Of a stretch of 9,124 nucleotides of DNA, positions 1 to 8,027 are shown in pieces. A model generated the notes under the pieces. That model searched no databases, was not told the origin of the DNA, and worked only from the letters and a program-made list of their open reading frames with translations. Source of the stretch: Campylobacteraceae bacterium UBA1877 (GTDB lineage: Bacteria > Campylobacterota > Campylobacteria > Campylobacterales > Campylobacteraceae); contig DDHL01000010.1 of the NCBI GenBank assembly GCA_002352945.1, positions 19,271 to 28,394 of the forward strand, written 5' to 3'. The position numbers and the translations under genes are program-made. Positions within the stretch are counted from its first letter, which is position 1, and each line of letters starts with the position of its first letter.

Positions 1-1725
1 GCGCTGATTTATAGCTTTTATCATCTATGTGGGTATGATATTAGTTTAGATGATTTAAAGTCATTTAGGCAGCTAGGTAGTAAAACTCCAGGCCACCCAG
101 AGTATGGAGAGGTTCCTGGTGTTGAAGTAACAACGGGTCCTTTGGGGCAAGGGGTTGCCAATGCAGTTGGTTTTGCAATGGCTGCAAAATATGCAAGCAA
201 CATTCTCAATTCAGATGAATGTAAAATCATTGACCATAAAGTTTACTGCCTTTGCGGCGATGGTGATTTGCAAGAAGGTATTAGTTATGAAGCATGTTCC
301 CTTGCTGGAACCCTTGGTTTGGATAATTTAATCTTAATTTATGATTCAAATAATATAACCATTGAAGGGGATACTTCAATTGCTTGGAATGAGGATGTTA
401 AAGCTCGATTTGAGGCTCAAGGATGGGCAGTTTCGCGCATTGATGGCCACAATTTTGATGAGATTGATATAGCTTTAGAAGAGGCTAAAAATCGCTGCAA
501 ACCTACTTTAATTATTGCTGATACAGTAATTGCCAAAGGAGCATGTGAGCTTGAAGGAAGCCACCACTCCCATGGAGCACCGCTAGGTGAAGAAGAGATT
601 GCTGCTGCAAAGCAAAAGTGTGGATTTGATGATAAAAAGAGTTTTCAAGTTGATGAAGATGTTAAGGCTAGATTTGAAATAGCAGTTGAAAAAGGCGACT
701 TGGCTGAAGCTGAGTGGAGTGCAAATATACGCAAAAAAATAAGTGAAGAGCAGCAGCGCTTATTAGACCAATTGGAAAATCCAGATTTTGACAAAATTGA
801 GTGGCCAAAATTTGAATCAAACCAAAGTATTGCAACAAGAGAGAGCAATGGAAAGATTTTAAATGCTATTGCAAAAGCTCTGCCTGGTTTTATGGGTGGA
901 AGTGCAGATTTGGGTCCATCTAACAAGAGTGAATTAAAAGGTATGGGCGATTTTCCTTTTGGACGCAATATGCACTTTGGGATTAGAGAGCATGCCATGG
1001 CTGCAATTTGTAACGCCTTTTCTCTTTATGGGCTATTTATCCCATACAGCGCTACATTTTTTATCTTTAGTGATTATTTAAAACCAGCTGCAAGATTGGC
1101 TGCTCTTATGAATTTAAAGACCTATTTTATCTGGACTCATGATAGTATTGGTGTTGGAGAAGATGGTCCAACCCACCAACCAATTGAACAGTTAAGTCAA
1201 TTTAGAGCATTGCCAAATTTTAAAGTCTTTAGGCCAGCAGATGCAAATGAAAATGTAGCTTGTTGGCAAGTGGCATTAAAAAGCGACGGTCCAGCAGCTT
1301 TTGTCTGCTCGCGCCAGAAGCTTGAAGTTTTAAAACCAGATGTAGCTTTTGGTGATCCAACTAAGGGTGGATACCTTTTAAAAGAGCGAAAAGATGCAAA
1401 ATTTACATTTATAGCTAGCGGTAGCGAAGTAATACTTGCTCTAAAGAGTGCTTGCGCTTTGGAAAAAGAGGGCATTATGGTAAATGTGGTAAGTATGCCT
1501 TGCATGGAGATTTTTAATGCTCAAGATGATGCATATAAACAAAAAGTTATTAATCCATCTACTAAAAGAGTAGCAATTGAAGCAAGTAGCGGAGTTGAGT
1601 GGTATCGATATGCTGATGTTGTAATTGGAATGCAGAGTTTTGGAGCAAGTGCCAAGGCAGATGATCTGTTTAAGCATTTTGGCTTTACTCAAGAATCAAT
1701 TTGTGAAAAAGTGCGTCAGTTATAA
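1..1725 (+). CDS. tkt: Transketolase, 5'-truncated by the window edge
   Basis: Thiamine diphosphate enzyme that moves two-carbon ketol units between sugar phosphates in the cytoplasmic non-oxidative pentose phosphate pathway. The frame is open from base 1; 574 residues are visible. By comparison with E. coli TktA (LIYSLLHLTGYD...), about 65-70 N-terminal residues lie outside the window, so the ATG at 142 is internal. Visible family signatures, in order: SKTPGHPEYG and GPLGQG; the Mg/ThDP motif GDGDLQEG (256-279) with its Asn partner in DSNN (about 349-354); the substrate loop GSHHSHGAPLG; the pyrimidine-domain GIREHAM with the catalytic Glu at 988-990; the phosphate-site THDSIGVGEDGPTHQP with His at 1174-1176; and CSRQ. 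The C-terminal domain starts near the SGSEV motif (about 1414). The stop TAA shares its last base with the next gene's ATG (TAATG), suggesting coupled translation. Only the symbol (tkt or tktA) is in doubt. Confidence 0.97.
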   Translation, partial: ALIYSFYHLCGYDISLDDLKSFRQLGSKTPGHPEYGEVPGVEVTTGPLGQGVANAVGFAMAAKYASNILNSDECKIIDHKVYCLCGDGDLQEGISYEACSLAGTLGLDNLILIYDSNNITIEGDTSIAWNEDVKARFEAQGWAVSRIDGHNFDEIDIALEEAKNRCKPTLIIADTVIAKGACELEGSHHSHGAPLGEEEIAAAKQKCGFDDKKSFQVDEDVKARFEIAVEKGDLAEAEWSANIRKKISEEQQRLLDQLENPDFDKIEWPKFESNQSIATRESNGKILNAIAKALPGFMGGSADLGPSNKSELKGMGDFPFGRNMHFGIREHAMAAICNAFSLYGLFIPYSATFFIFSDYLKPAARLAALMNLKTYFIWTHDSIGVGEDGPTHQPIEQLSQFRALPNFKVFRPADANENVACWQVALKSDGPAAFVCSRQKLEVLKPDVAFGDPTKGGYLLKERKDAKFTFIASGSEVILALKSACALEKEGIMVNVVSMPCMEIFNAQDDAYKQKVINPSTKRVAIEASSGVEWYRYADVVIGMQSFGASAKADDLFKHFGFTQESICEKVRQL

Positions 1726-2378
1726 TGGGATTTAAAGCTGCAATATTTGATTTGGATGGAACCCTTTTAGATACCCTAAAAGATATTGCCCAAAGTGTGA
1801 ATATGGTTTTAATACACCTTGGCAAACCTCCTATTGCTTTAGATGAATATCGCTACTTAGTGGGCGAGGGGGCAAAAAAGCTCATTGAGCGTGCTCTTGG
1901 CAAAGATATATCAAAAGCCAATGAAGCCCTTTTGCTCTTTAAAAAGTTTTATGCTACAAGGTGGCATGCAACAACAAAGGCGTATGATGGAATTGAGTCA
2001 ATGCTAAAAGATTTAGAAGATTCTAATGTGCGTCTTGGTATCTTATCTAATAAGCCAGATGATTTTGTTCAAGAGTGTGTAAAGTACTATTTTCCAAACA
2101 TCTCTTTTTCATACATTGCTGGACAAAAAGAGGGTATTAAAAGAAAGCCTGATCCAGCAGGAGCTTTTAAAGCCCTAGAGGCTTTACATGTAAAGGCTAG
2201 TGAAGCTTGTTTTGTGGGCGATACAAAAACAGATATGCAAACTGCAAAAAATGCTAATATCAAAGCTTTGGGTGTAGCTTGGGGTTTTAGAGATGAAAAG
2301 GAGCTTTTTGCTCACGGAGCATTGGAAGTTTTTCAAAACCCAAAAGCTTTAAAAGAGTACATTTTAACTCAAAATTAA
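1725..2378 (+). CDS. gph: HAD-family phosphatase, probable phosphoglycolate phosphatase
   Basis: A 217-residue HAD hydrolase, probably converting 2-phosphoglycolate to glycolate. All four HAD motifs are intact: motif I DLDGTLLDT with nucleophile Asp9 and acid/base Asp11; motif II Ser108 in LSNKP; motif III Lys141 in KRKPDP; motif IV GDTKTD with Asp166 and Asp170. A helical cap (about residues 18-85) sits between motifs I and II, as in the Gph/PGMB-like subfamily. Length fits the family (about 210-250). The ATG overlaps the tkt stop by one base and has no good Shine-Dalgarno, so translation is probably coupled to tkt. Substrate choice within this subfamily is hard to read from sequence; related members act on other small phosphates such as beta-phosphoglucose. 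The Gph call is therefore the best guess, while HAD phosphatase is certain. Confidence 0.85.
   Translation: MGFKAAIFDLDGTLLDTLKDIAQSVNMVLIHLGKPPIALDEYRYLVGEGAKKLIERALGKDISKANEALLLFKKFYATRWHATTKAYDGIESMLKDLEDSNVRLGILSNKPDDFVQECVKYYFPNISFSYIAGQKEGIKRKPDPAGAFKALEALHVKASEACFVGDTKTDMQTAKNANIKALGVAWGFRDEKELFAHGALEVFQNPKALKEYILTQN
2182..2195. repeat. 14-bp perfect palindrome CTTTACATGTAAAG, copy 1 (in gph)
   Basis: Perfect inverted repeat inside the gph coding region, read there as Leu-His-Val-Lys. Identical over all 14 bases to the copy at 2844-2857, although that one is read in a different frame. It may be a protein-binding site or chance; see findings. Confidence 0.6.
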
Positions 2379-2397
2379 ATCAAAAGTGAAGTTTAGG

Positions 2398-2403
2398 TAC
2401 AAT
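2398..2403 (+). promoter_or_regulatory. Probable -10 box (TACAAT) of the hisZ-purA operon
   Basis: TACAAT preceded by TTTAGG lies in the 55-base gap between gph and the hisZ-like gene, 31 bases before that gene's ATG. A clear TTGACA -35 is missing, as is normal for the housekeeping sigma factor of Campylobacterota. The resulting leader would be about 20-25 bases with a GGTGA / AAGAAGG ribosome-binding region at 2420-2431. This is the only sizeable gap between tkt and the DUF4126 gene. No hairpin terminator is evident before it, so read-through from tkt-gph is also possible. Confidence 0.5.
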
Positions 2404-2433
2404 CATTCTCTTAAATTACGGTGAAAGAAGGTC

Positions 2434-4535
<2,102 letters not shown>

Positions 4536-4544
4536 AAGGAGGAG
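4536..4544 (+). promoter_or_regulatory. Very strong Shine-Dalgarno before the FliJ-like gene
   Basis: AAAGGAGGAG directly follows the purA stop and nearly fully matches the anti-Shine-Dalgarno of 16S rRNA, ending two to four bases before the ATG at 4547. It is the strongest ribosome site in the window apart from AGGAGGG at 5481-5487 before the DUF4126 gene. It suggests the flagellar accessory pair is translated independently of purA and at a higher rate. Confidence 0.8.
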
Positions 4545-4546
4545 AA

Positions 4547-4966
4547 ATGTTAAAACAATACAAGGCAATTGCTAAAGTCAAGCGCCAAATTTTGGAACAA
4601 AAAGAGGCAGCTTTGATGAAAGCAAGAGCAGAAGTAAAAAAGTGCCAAAATTCTCTTGAATTGATTTCAAAAGAGATTAATAGCTTATCGGCTCCAACAA
4701 AGGGGGCGTATCAAGAGTTTTTACATGTAAAGGCTTTACATGAGCAGTTAATGCGCCAAAAAAACTATTTAAAAGATGAGCTACTTAGAGTTCAAAAAAA
4801 AGAGCAGATGTGTTTGCACCATTTTAATGAAGCAAAGCGTGAGTTTGAAAAAATTAAATATTTACAAGAGAGTGCTTACACAAAGGTCTTAAATCAACGA
4901 AAAAGAGAGGAGCAAAACGCTCTTGATGAGGTTGCATTCCAACTGCACGTACTTCAAGAAAGGTGA
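4547..4966 (+). CDS. fliJ: FliJ-like coiled-coil protein, probable flagellar export factor
   Basis: A 139-residue, highly charged protein that is almost entirely helical heptad-type sequence with no membrane segment. A break at about residues 48-53 (SAPTKG) separates two long helices, as in FliJ, the antiparallel coiled coil that sits in the FliI ATPase ring and escorts export chaperones. Length matches FliJ (about 140-150). The C-terminal RKREEQNALDEVAFQ resembles the conserved end of FliJ. As I recall, Helicobacter pylori HP0256, next to purA (HP0255), has been described as FliJ-like, which supports the call. The stop lies three bases before the MotE-like gene, so the two are coupled. Coiled-coil proteins are easy to over-assign; the neighbour and the C-terminal pattern carry much of the weight. 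Confidence 0.72.
   Translation: MLKQYKAIAKVKRQILEQKEAALMKARAEVKKCQNSLELISKEINSLSAPTKGAYQEFLHVKALHEQLMRQKNYLKDELLRVQKKEQMCLHHFNEAKREFEKIKYLQESAYTKVLNQRKREEQNALDEVAFQLHVLQER
4720..4731. repeat. 12-bp palindrome TTTACATGTAAA, copy 3 (in fliJ-like gene)
   Basis: Same 12-base core as the copies at 2182 and 2844, followed at once by a half copy GGCTTTACATGA (4732-4743). Read as Leu-His-Val-Lys-Ala-Leu-His, so here and in gph the coding context is similar, while in hisZ it is not. Confidence 0.55.
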
Positions 4967-4969
4967 GTT

Positions 4970-5482
4970 ATGAGGGCTTTTATTTTAATTGTAATCTTAT
5001 CAATCTCCTTTGTTCAAGCTCAAGTGACTGACTGCACAAAAATATTTGAAGAGCGCAAAGAGGAGTTGCGGCGCGAAGCTGAGCAAGTGGATGAAGCAAG
5101 GCAGTCTTTTGAAGCACTTAAGGCTGCAAGCACTGCGCTTTTTGAACGGCAAGAGAAGGCAATTGAACAAAAGCGTGCCGAATTAGAAGCTTATGAGCAG
5201 CAGTTAAAAGAGAAAGAAGAGGCTATTCAAAAGCGGCTAGAAGAGAATAGAAAAATTTTAGCACTTATAAAAGAAGCAAAAGAGAATCGTTTGGTTGAAA
5301 CCTATGCAAAGATGCGCGATAATGCGGCAGCTCAAATTCTTGAATCGATGGATAGAAAAGAGGCTGCTGGGATATTTTTTGCTCTTCCGCCAAAAAAAGT
5401 TTCAAAAATCATGGCAAAGATGGATCCTGTTGCTGCTTCGGAGATTACATCTTTGTTAAACGAAGGACCACCGTTTAAATAG
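4970..5482 (+). CDS. Secreted MotE-like (PDP/MgtE-N-like) flagellar chaperone
   Basis: A 170-residue exported protein. Residues 1-17 form a short signal peptide (hydrophobic stretch 4-15, likely cut after VQA). Residues about 25-105 are a charged coiled coil rich in Glu, Lys, Gln and Ala. Residues about 115-165 contain the MgtE N-domain/MotE-like repeat (AAAQILESMDRKEAAGIFFALP, then KKVSKIMAKMDPVAASEITSLL), the module known from MotE, a periplasmic chaperone for the stator protein MotC in rhizobia. One cysteine, Cys22, lies just after the predicted cleavage site; its context (VTDC) is not a lipobox. I recall the C. jejuni protein at this place (Cj1496c) being reported as a glycoprotein affecting host-cell invasion. 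AGGTGAG at 4961-4967 is the ribosome site and overlaps the FliJ-like stop. The exact role here (stator or motor assembly) is inferred. Confidence 0.78.
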   Translation: MRAFILIVILSISFVQAQVTDCTKIFEERKEELRREAEQVDEARQSFEALKAASTALFERQEKAIEQKRAELEAYEQQLKEKEEAIQKRLEENRKILALIKEAKENRLVETYAKMRDNAAAQILESMDRKEAAGIFFALPPKKVSKIMAKMDPVAASEITSLLNEGPPFK

Positions 5483-5487
5483 GAGGG
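5481..5487 (+). promoter_or_regulatory. Shine-Dalgarno AGGAGGG overlapping the MotE-like stop codon
   Basis: The TAG of the MotE-like gene (5480-5482) supplies the first two bases of AGGAGGG, five bases before the DUF4126 ATG at 5492. This fixes the start of the DUF4126 gene and shows it is read as part of the same transcript. Confidence 0.8.
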
Positions 5488-5491
5488 TGCA

Positions 5492-6241
5492 ATGGAAGCG
5501 TATGAGAGCCTAATCCAGACACTAGGTTTATCAATGGGTGCTGCATGGGCAAGTGGAATTAATTTATACGCAACTCTTTTGGTATTGGGGCTTGGTGGAA
5601 TTTATGGAGTAGTTGCGCTACCTCCTGAACTTGAAATTCTTACAAATCCAGCTATTATTGGTGCGGCTGGACTTATGTATATGGTAGAGTTTTTTGCTGA
5701 TAAAACTCCAGGAGTTGATACTGCCTGGGATGGAATCCACTCATTTATCCGCATTCCAGCAGGCGCCCTGCTTGCCGCTGGGGCAGTTGGCGAAGTAAGT
5801 CCCGCTTTAGCTGTGGCTGCAGCAATAGCAGGAGGCGGAATGAGTGCTGCAACACATTCTGCAAAATCAGGAACGAGAATTTTAATCAATTCATCTCCTG
5901 AACCCTTTAGCAACTGGGGTGCTTCAATTGGAGAAGATTTACTCGTTTTTGCAGGATTATGGGCTGCGCTAAATCATCCTCTGTTTTTCTTAATTGCCTT
6001 AGTTTTATTTATATTTTTACTCATATGGTTACTGCCAAAAATTTGGAAGGGCATAAAAAAACTTTTTAGTGTAATAGGGCGGATATTAAGTGTGGAAAAA
6101 AGCTCTAAACAGGCATCAGATACTGAAGATGAACTCTCACAGTTAGACACCTTAAATCGTTTGCGTCAAAGTGGAGGATTGAGTGAAGAGGAGTATAATG
6201 AAGCAAAGGCAAAAATTTTAAAAAGCCATAAAAATTACTAA
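5492..6241 (+). CDS. DUF4126 membrane protein with C-terminal SHOCT domain
   Basis: A 249-residue integral membrane protein of unknown function. Residues 1-185 match the DUF4126 pattern: an amphipathic/hydrophobic N-terminus with GINLYATLLVLGLGG (22-36), a hydrophobic NPAIIGAAGLMYMVEFFADK (52-71), PGVDTAWDGIHSFIRIPAGALLAAG (73-97, not hydrophobic in its first half), an Ala/Gly-rich segment AVAAAIAGGGMSAATHSAKSGTR (107-129), and one or two C-terminal helices (150-183, ending LIWLLPKIWK). After a charged linker, residues 216-243 (LSQLDTLNRLRQSGGLSEEEYNEAKAKIL region) form a SHOCT domain, a short helical hairpin commonly found at the ends of bacterial proteins and thought to mediate oligomerisation. 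It is the last gene of the hisZ-purA cluster. I recall no such gene between the motE-like and DUF507 genes of Campylobacter, so it may be lineage-specific here. Family assignment is good; function unknown. Confidence 0.8.
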   Translation: MEAYESLIQTLGLSMGAAWASGINLYATLLVLGLGGIYGVVALPPELEILTNPAIIGAAGLMYMVEFFADKTPGVDTAWDGIHSFIRIPAGALLAAGAVGEVSPALAVAAAIAGGGMSAATHSAKSGTRILINSSPEPFSNWGASIGEDLLVFAGLWAALNHPLFFLIALVLFIFLLIWLLPKIWKGIKKLFSVIGRILSVEKSSKQASDTEDELSQLDTLNRLRQSGGLSEEEYNEAKAKILKSHKNY

Positions 6242-6303
6242 AAAGAAGATTCTATTTTTAAAGAGTATAAACTATCCTCAACATATATTTACCTTTTTTT
6301 AGA

Positions 6304-6309
6304 TAAAAT
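6304..6309 (+). promoter_or_regulatory. Probable -10 box (TAAAAT) of the DUF507-carA operon
   Basis: TAAAAT in the context TTTAGATAAAATTGCC lies in the 95-base, very AT-rich gap 6242-6336, just after a run of seven or more T. A T-rich tract with no TTGACA is typical of Campylobacterota promoters. Transcription would start near 6316, leaving a roughly 20-base leader with the ribosome site AAGAAGGTG (about 6322-6330) before the ATG at 6337. A second possible -10, TATAAA, lies at 6266-6271. I see no convincing terminator hairpin in this gap, so transcription from the previous operon may continue through it. Confidence 0.5.
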
Positions 6310-6336
6310 TGCCTAAAACTTAAAGAAGGTGCATCT

Positions 6337-6891
6337 ATGAAAGTCCGCATGCCACACACTCCTTATATTGCCAATAAAATTGCTATTGATTTACTTAACT
6401 GCGGCTTCGTAACACTCACTCAAGGTTTAGAGCCAGTAGCAAAAATTGCTCAAGAAATTTTGGCCGAAGATGTAGAAAAAGAGTTAGCTCTTGAAAATAG
6501 GGTGAATGAAGTTTTAGAAGACAATAATGATGATATTGAGTTTATGCAAGTTGATCGTCGAAATATGTTTTGGCTTATTAAAAAAAGATTAGCCAAAGAT
6601 TTTGATGTGACACTCTCATATGAAGATCGGTACAATGACATTGCACACCGAATTCTAGAAGCCGCATGGAAAGAAGATCTTTTAGAATACAATGTGTCAG
6701 AAAACCGTGTTAAGAATGTTATTTACAATGGAATTGACAGTTATCTTAAGAGTTTTGAAGGAATTGAAGATATTGTTATTGAAAAAATTAGTCACTATAA
6801 GCGTAAATTGATTCCTGGATCTGAAGAGTATGAATTAGTATTTGAACGCCTATATGAAGAAGAGTTACGTCGCAAGGGAATGCTAAAATGA
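6337..6891 (+). CDS. DUF507 family protein (two tandem units), function unknown
   Basis: A 184-residue soluble, acidic, mostly helical protein of the DUF507 family, found mainly in Campylobacterota, Aquificae and some other deep lineages, with no established function. Two related halves are visible: residues about 33-86 (VAKIAQEIL...ENRVNEVL...) and about 98-157 (YNDIAHRIL...ENRVKNVI...), sharing an IA-x-x-IL pattern followed by ENRV-x-x-V/I, offset by about 65-69 residues. This fits the long two-unit form of the family. No signal peptide, membrane segment or metal motif is seen. The SD AAGAAGGTG fits the ATG at 6337. The stop TGA overlaps the carA ATG (ATGA), so the two are translated together; this pairing also occurs, as I recall, in Campylobacter (Cj1495c-Cj1494c), implying a conserved link that remains unexplained. 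Confidence 0.82.
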   Translation: MKVRMPHTPYIANKIAIDLLNCGFVTLTQGLEPVAKIAQEILAEDVEKELALENRVNEVLEDNNDDIEFMQVDRRNMFWLIKKRLAKDFDVTLSYEDRYNDIAHRILEAAWKEDLLEYNVSENRVKNVIYNGIDSYLKSFEGIEDIVIEKISHYKRKLIPGSEEYELVFERLYEEELRRKGMLK

Positions 6892-8018
6892 GTTTAATGA
6901 AAGCTTGGATCTATATTGAAAATGGGCTTTTTTTTGAGGCTAAAGCCTTTGGAAAGTCTGGAACTAAAGTTGGCGAAATTGTCTTTAATACATCAATGAC
7001 AGGTTATCAAGAGATTGTAACTGATCCTAGCTATGCAGGGCAATTTATAGTTTTTACAATGCCTGAAATCGGGATAGTTGGCACCAACCCTGATGATATG
7101 GAGAGCCAAAAGGTTCATGCTTCTGGAATGATTGTCCGAAAAGTTAATACTAAGCCGTCTAATTTTCGCTCCAAAATGGATTTGCCCCAATTTTTAAGTC
7201 AATCTGATGCTCTTGGGATTTGTGATATTGATACGAGGGTGCTAACTAAAGTTATTCGTGATAATGGGCCTATGATGATGATAGCCTCTACTGAAATATC
7301 CGATAAAAAAGCTTTACAAAAAAAACTTGAAAGCTCACCGCGAATTGAGCAAGTCGATTACATTCAAAAAGTTACTACTCCAAAGGCATATATTCACGAG
7401 TGGGCAGCTTGGGATGATGTAAAGCTTAGTTATAAAAAAGCATCTAAGAGTTTGGGCAAAAAGATTGTAGCTTACGATTTTGGCGTTAAAAGAAATATAT
7501 TAAATGAACTATGCGAAACTGGTTTAGAAGTTGAGGTTGTTCCAGCTTCTACTCCTGCAAAAGATTTGGTTAAACGCTTTAAAGATAATGAAATTGCAGG
7601 AGTTTTCCTCTCTAACGGTCCTGGAGATCCTTTAATCTTAAAAGATATTGTAAAAGAGATACAGGTTTTAATTGACGCTAAGGTTCCTATGTTTGGAATT
7701 TGCCTAGGCCATCAGCTGCTTAGCATTGCTCACGGCTATCCTACATATAAACTTAAGTTTGGACAACATGGAGGAAACCATCCTGTAAAAAATATGGCAA
7801 CAAATATTGTTGAAATCACAGCTCAAAACCACAACTATAATGTTCCTACTGAAGTTTGTAAGGTTGCTACGCCGACTCATTACAATCTTTTTGATGATAC
7901 GATTGAGGGTTTAGAGTATCATGATTCACCAATATTTTCAGTACAGCACCACCCTGAGGCAAGCCCTGGCCCTCATGAGAGTAAATACATATTTAAAAGC
8001 TTTGCATCACGTATATAA
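6888..8018 (+). CDS. carA: Carbamoyl phosphate synthase, small (glutaminase) subunit
   Basis: Class I glutamine amidotransferase that hydrolyses glutamine and passes ammonia to the large subunit CarB to make carbamoyl phosphate for pyrimidines and arginine. The 376 residues show the CarA-specific N-terminal domain (FNTSMTGYQEIVTDPSYAGQ, residues 33-52; GTNPDD, 65-70; ICDIDTRVLTKVIRDNG, 111-127) and the glutaminase domain (about 192-376) with SNGPGDP (242-248), the nucleophile Cys272 in FGICLGHQLL, and His355/Glu357 in HHPEASPGP, completing the triad. Length is typical. The start at 6888 overlaps the DUF507 stop; an ATG three codons later (6897) is possible but lacks this coupling. carB is not within this window, as is usual in Campylobacterota where carA and carB are separate. 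The stop TAA is in the same frame as the next gene. Confidence 0.98.
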   Translation: MSLMKAWIYIENGLFFEAKAFGKSGTKVGEIVFNTSMTGYQEIVTDPSYAGQFIVFTMPEIGIVGTNPDDMESQKVHASGMIVRKVNTKPSNFRSKMDLPQFLSQSDALGICDIDTRVLTKVIRDNGPMMMIASTEISDKKALQKKLESSPRIEQVDYIQKVTTPKAYIHEWAAWDDVKLSYKKASKSLGKKIVAYDFGVKRNILNELCETGLEVEVVPASTPAKDLVKRFKDNEIAGVFLSNGPGDPLILKDIVKEIQVLIDAKVPMFGICLGHQLLSIAHGYPTYKLKFGQHGGNHPVKNMATNIVEITAQNHNYNVPTEVCKVATPTHYNLFDDTIEGLEYHDSPIFSVQHHPEASPGPHESKYIFKSFASRI

Positions 8019-8021
8019 GGA
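8018..8021 (+). promoter_or_regulatory. Shine-Dalgarno AGGA positioned for an ATA start
   Basis: AGGA (within TAAGGAC) begins on the last base of the carA stop codon. It sits six bases before ATA at 8028, an ideal distance, and ten bases before the out-of-frame ATG at 8032. It is more than 70 bases from the in-frame ATG at 8097, which has no ribosome site of its own. It is the main evidence for starting the next gene at 8028. Confidence 0.55.
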
Positions 8022-8027
8022 CAAGCC

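Noticed and set aside
645..1505. Open frames on the - strand opposite tkt (645-998, 1197-1505)
   Set aside because: They lie wholly over motif-rich transketolase coding sequence, lack recognisable domains and have no ribosome sites; they are antisense shadows. The same holds for those opposite purA, DUF4126, DUF507, carA and the membrane protein gene.
142..1725. ATG at 142 as the start of transketolase
   Set aside because: The same frame is open to base 1 and encodes conserved transketolase sequence (SKTPGHPEYG, GPLGQG), so the gene is cut by the window edge rather than starting at 142.
4970..5036. Lipoprotein signal peptide on the MotE-like protein
   Set aside because: The residues before Cys22 are Val-Thr-Asp and do not fit a lipobox; cleavage after VQA at residue 17 is more likely.
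6242..6303. Rho-independent terminator after the DUF4126 gene
   Set aside because: The gap has T-runs but no stable GC stem before them; AGAA/TTCT pairing with a two-base loop is too weak. The T-run more likely belongs to the promoter.
6897..8018. Second ATG (6897) as the carA start
   Set aside because: The first ATG at 6888 overlaps the DUF507 stop, which gives a natural coupled start; 6897 lacks a better ribosome site. The difference is only three residues.
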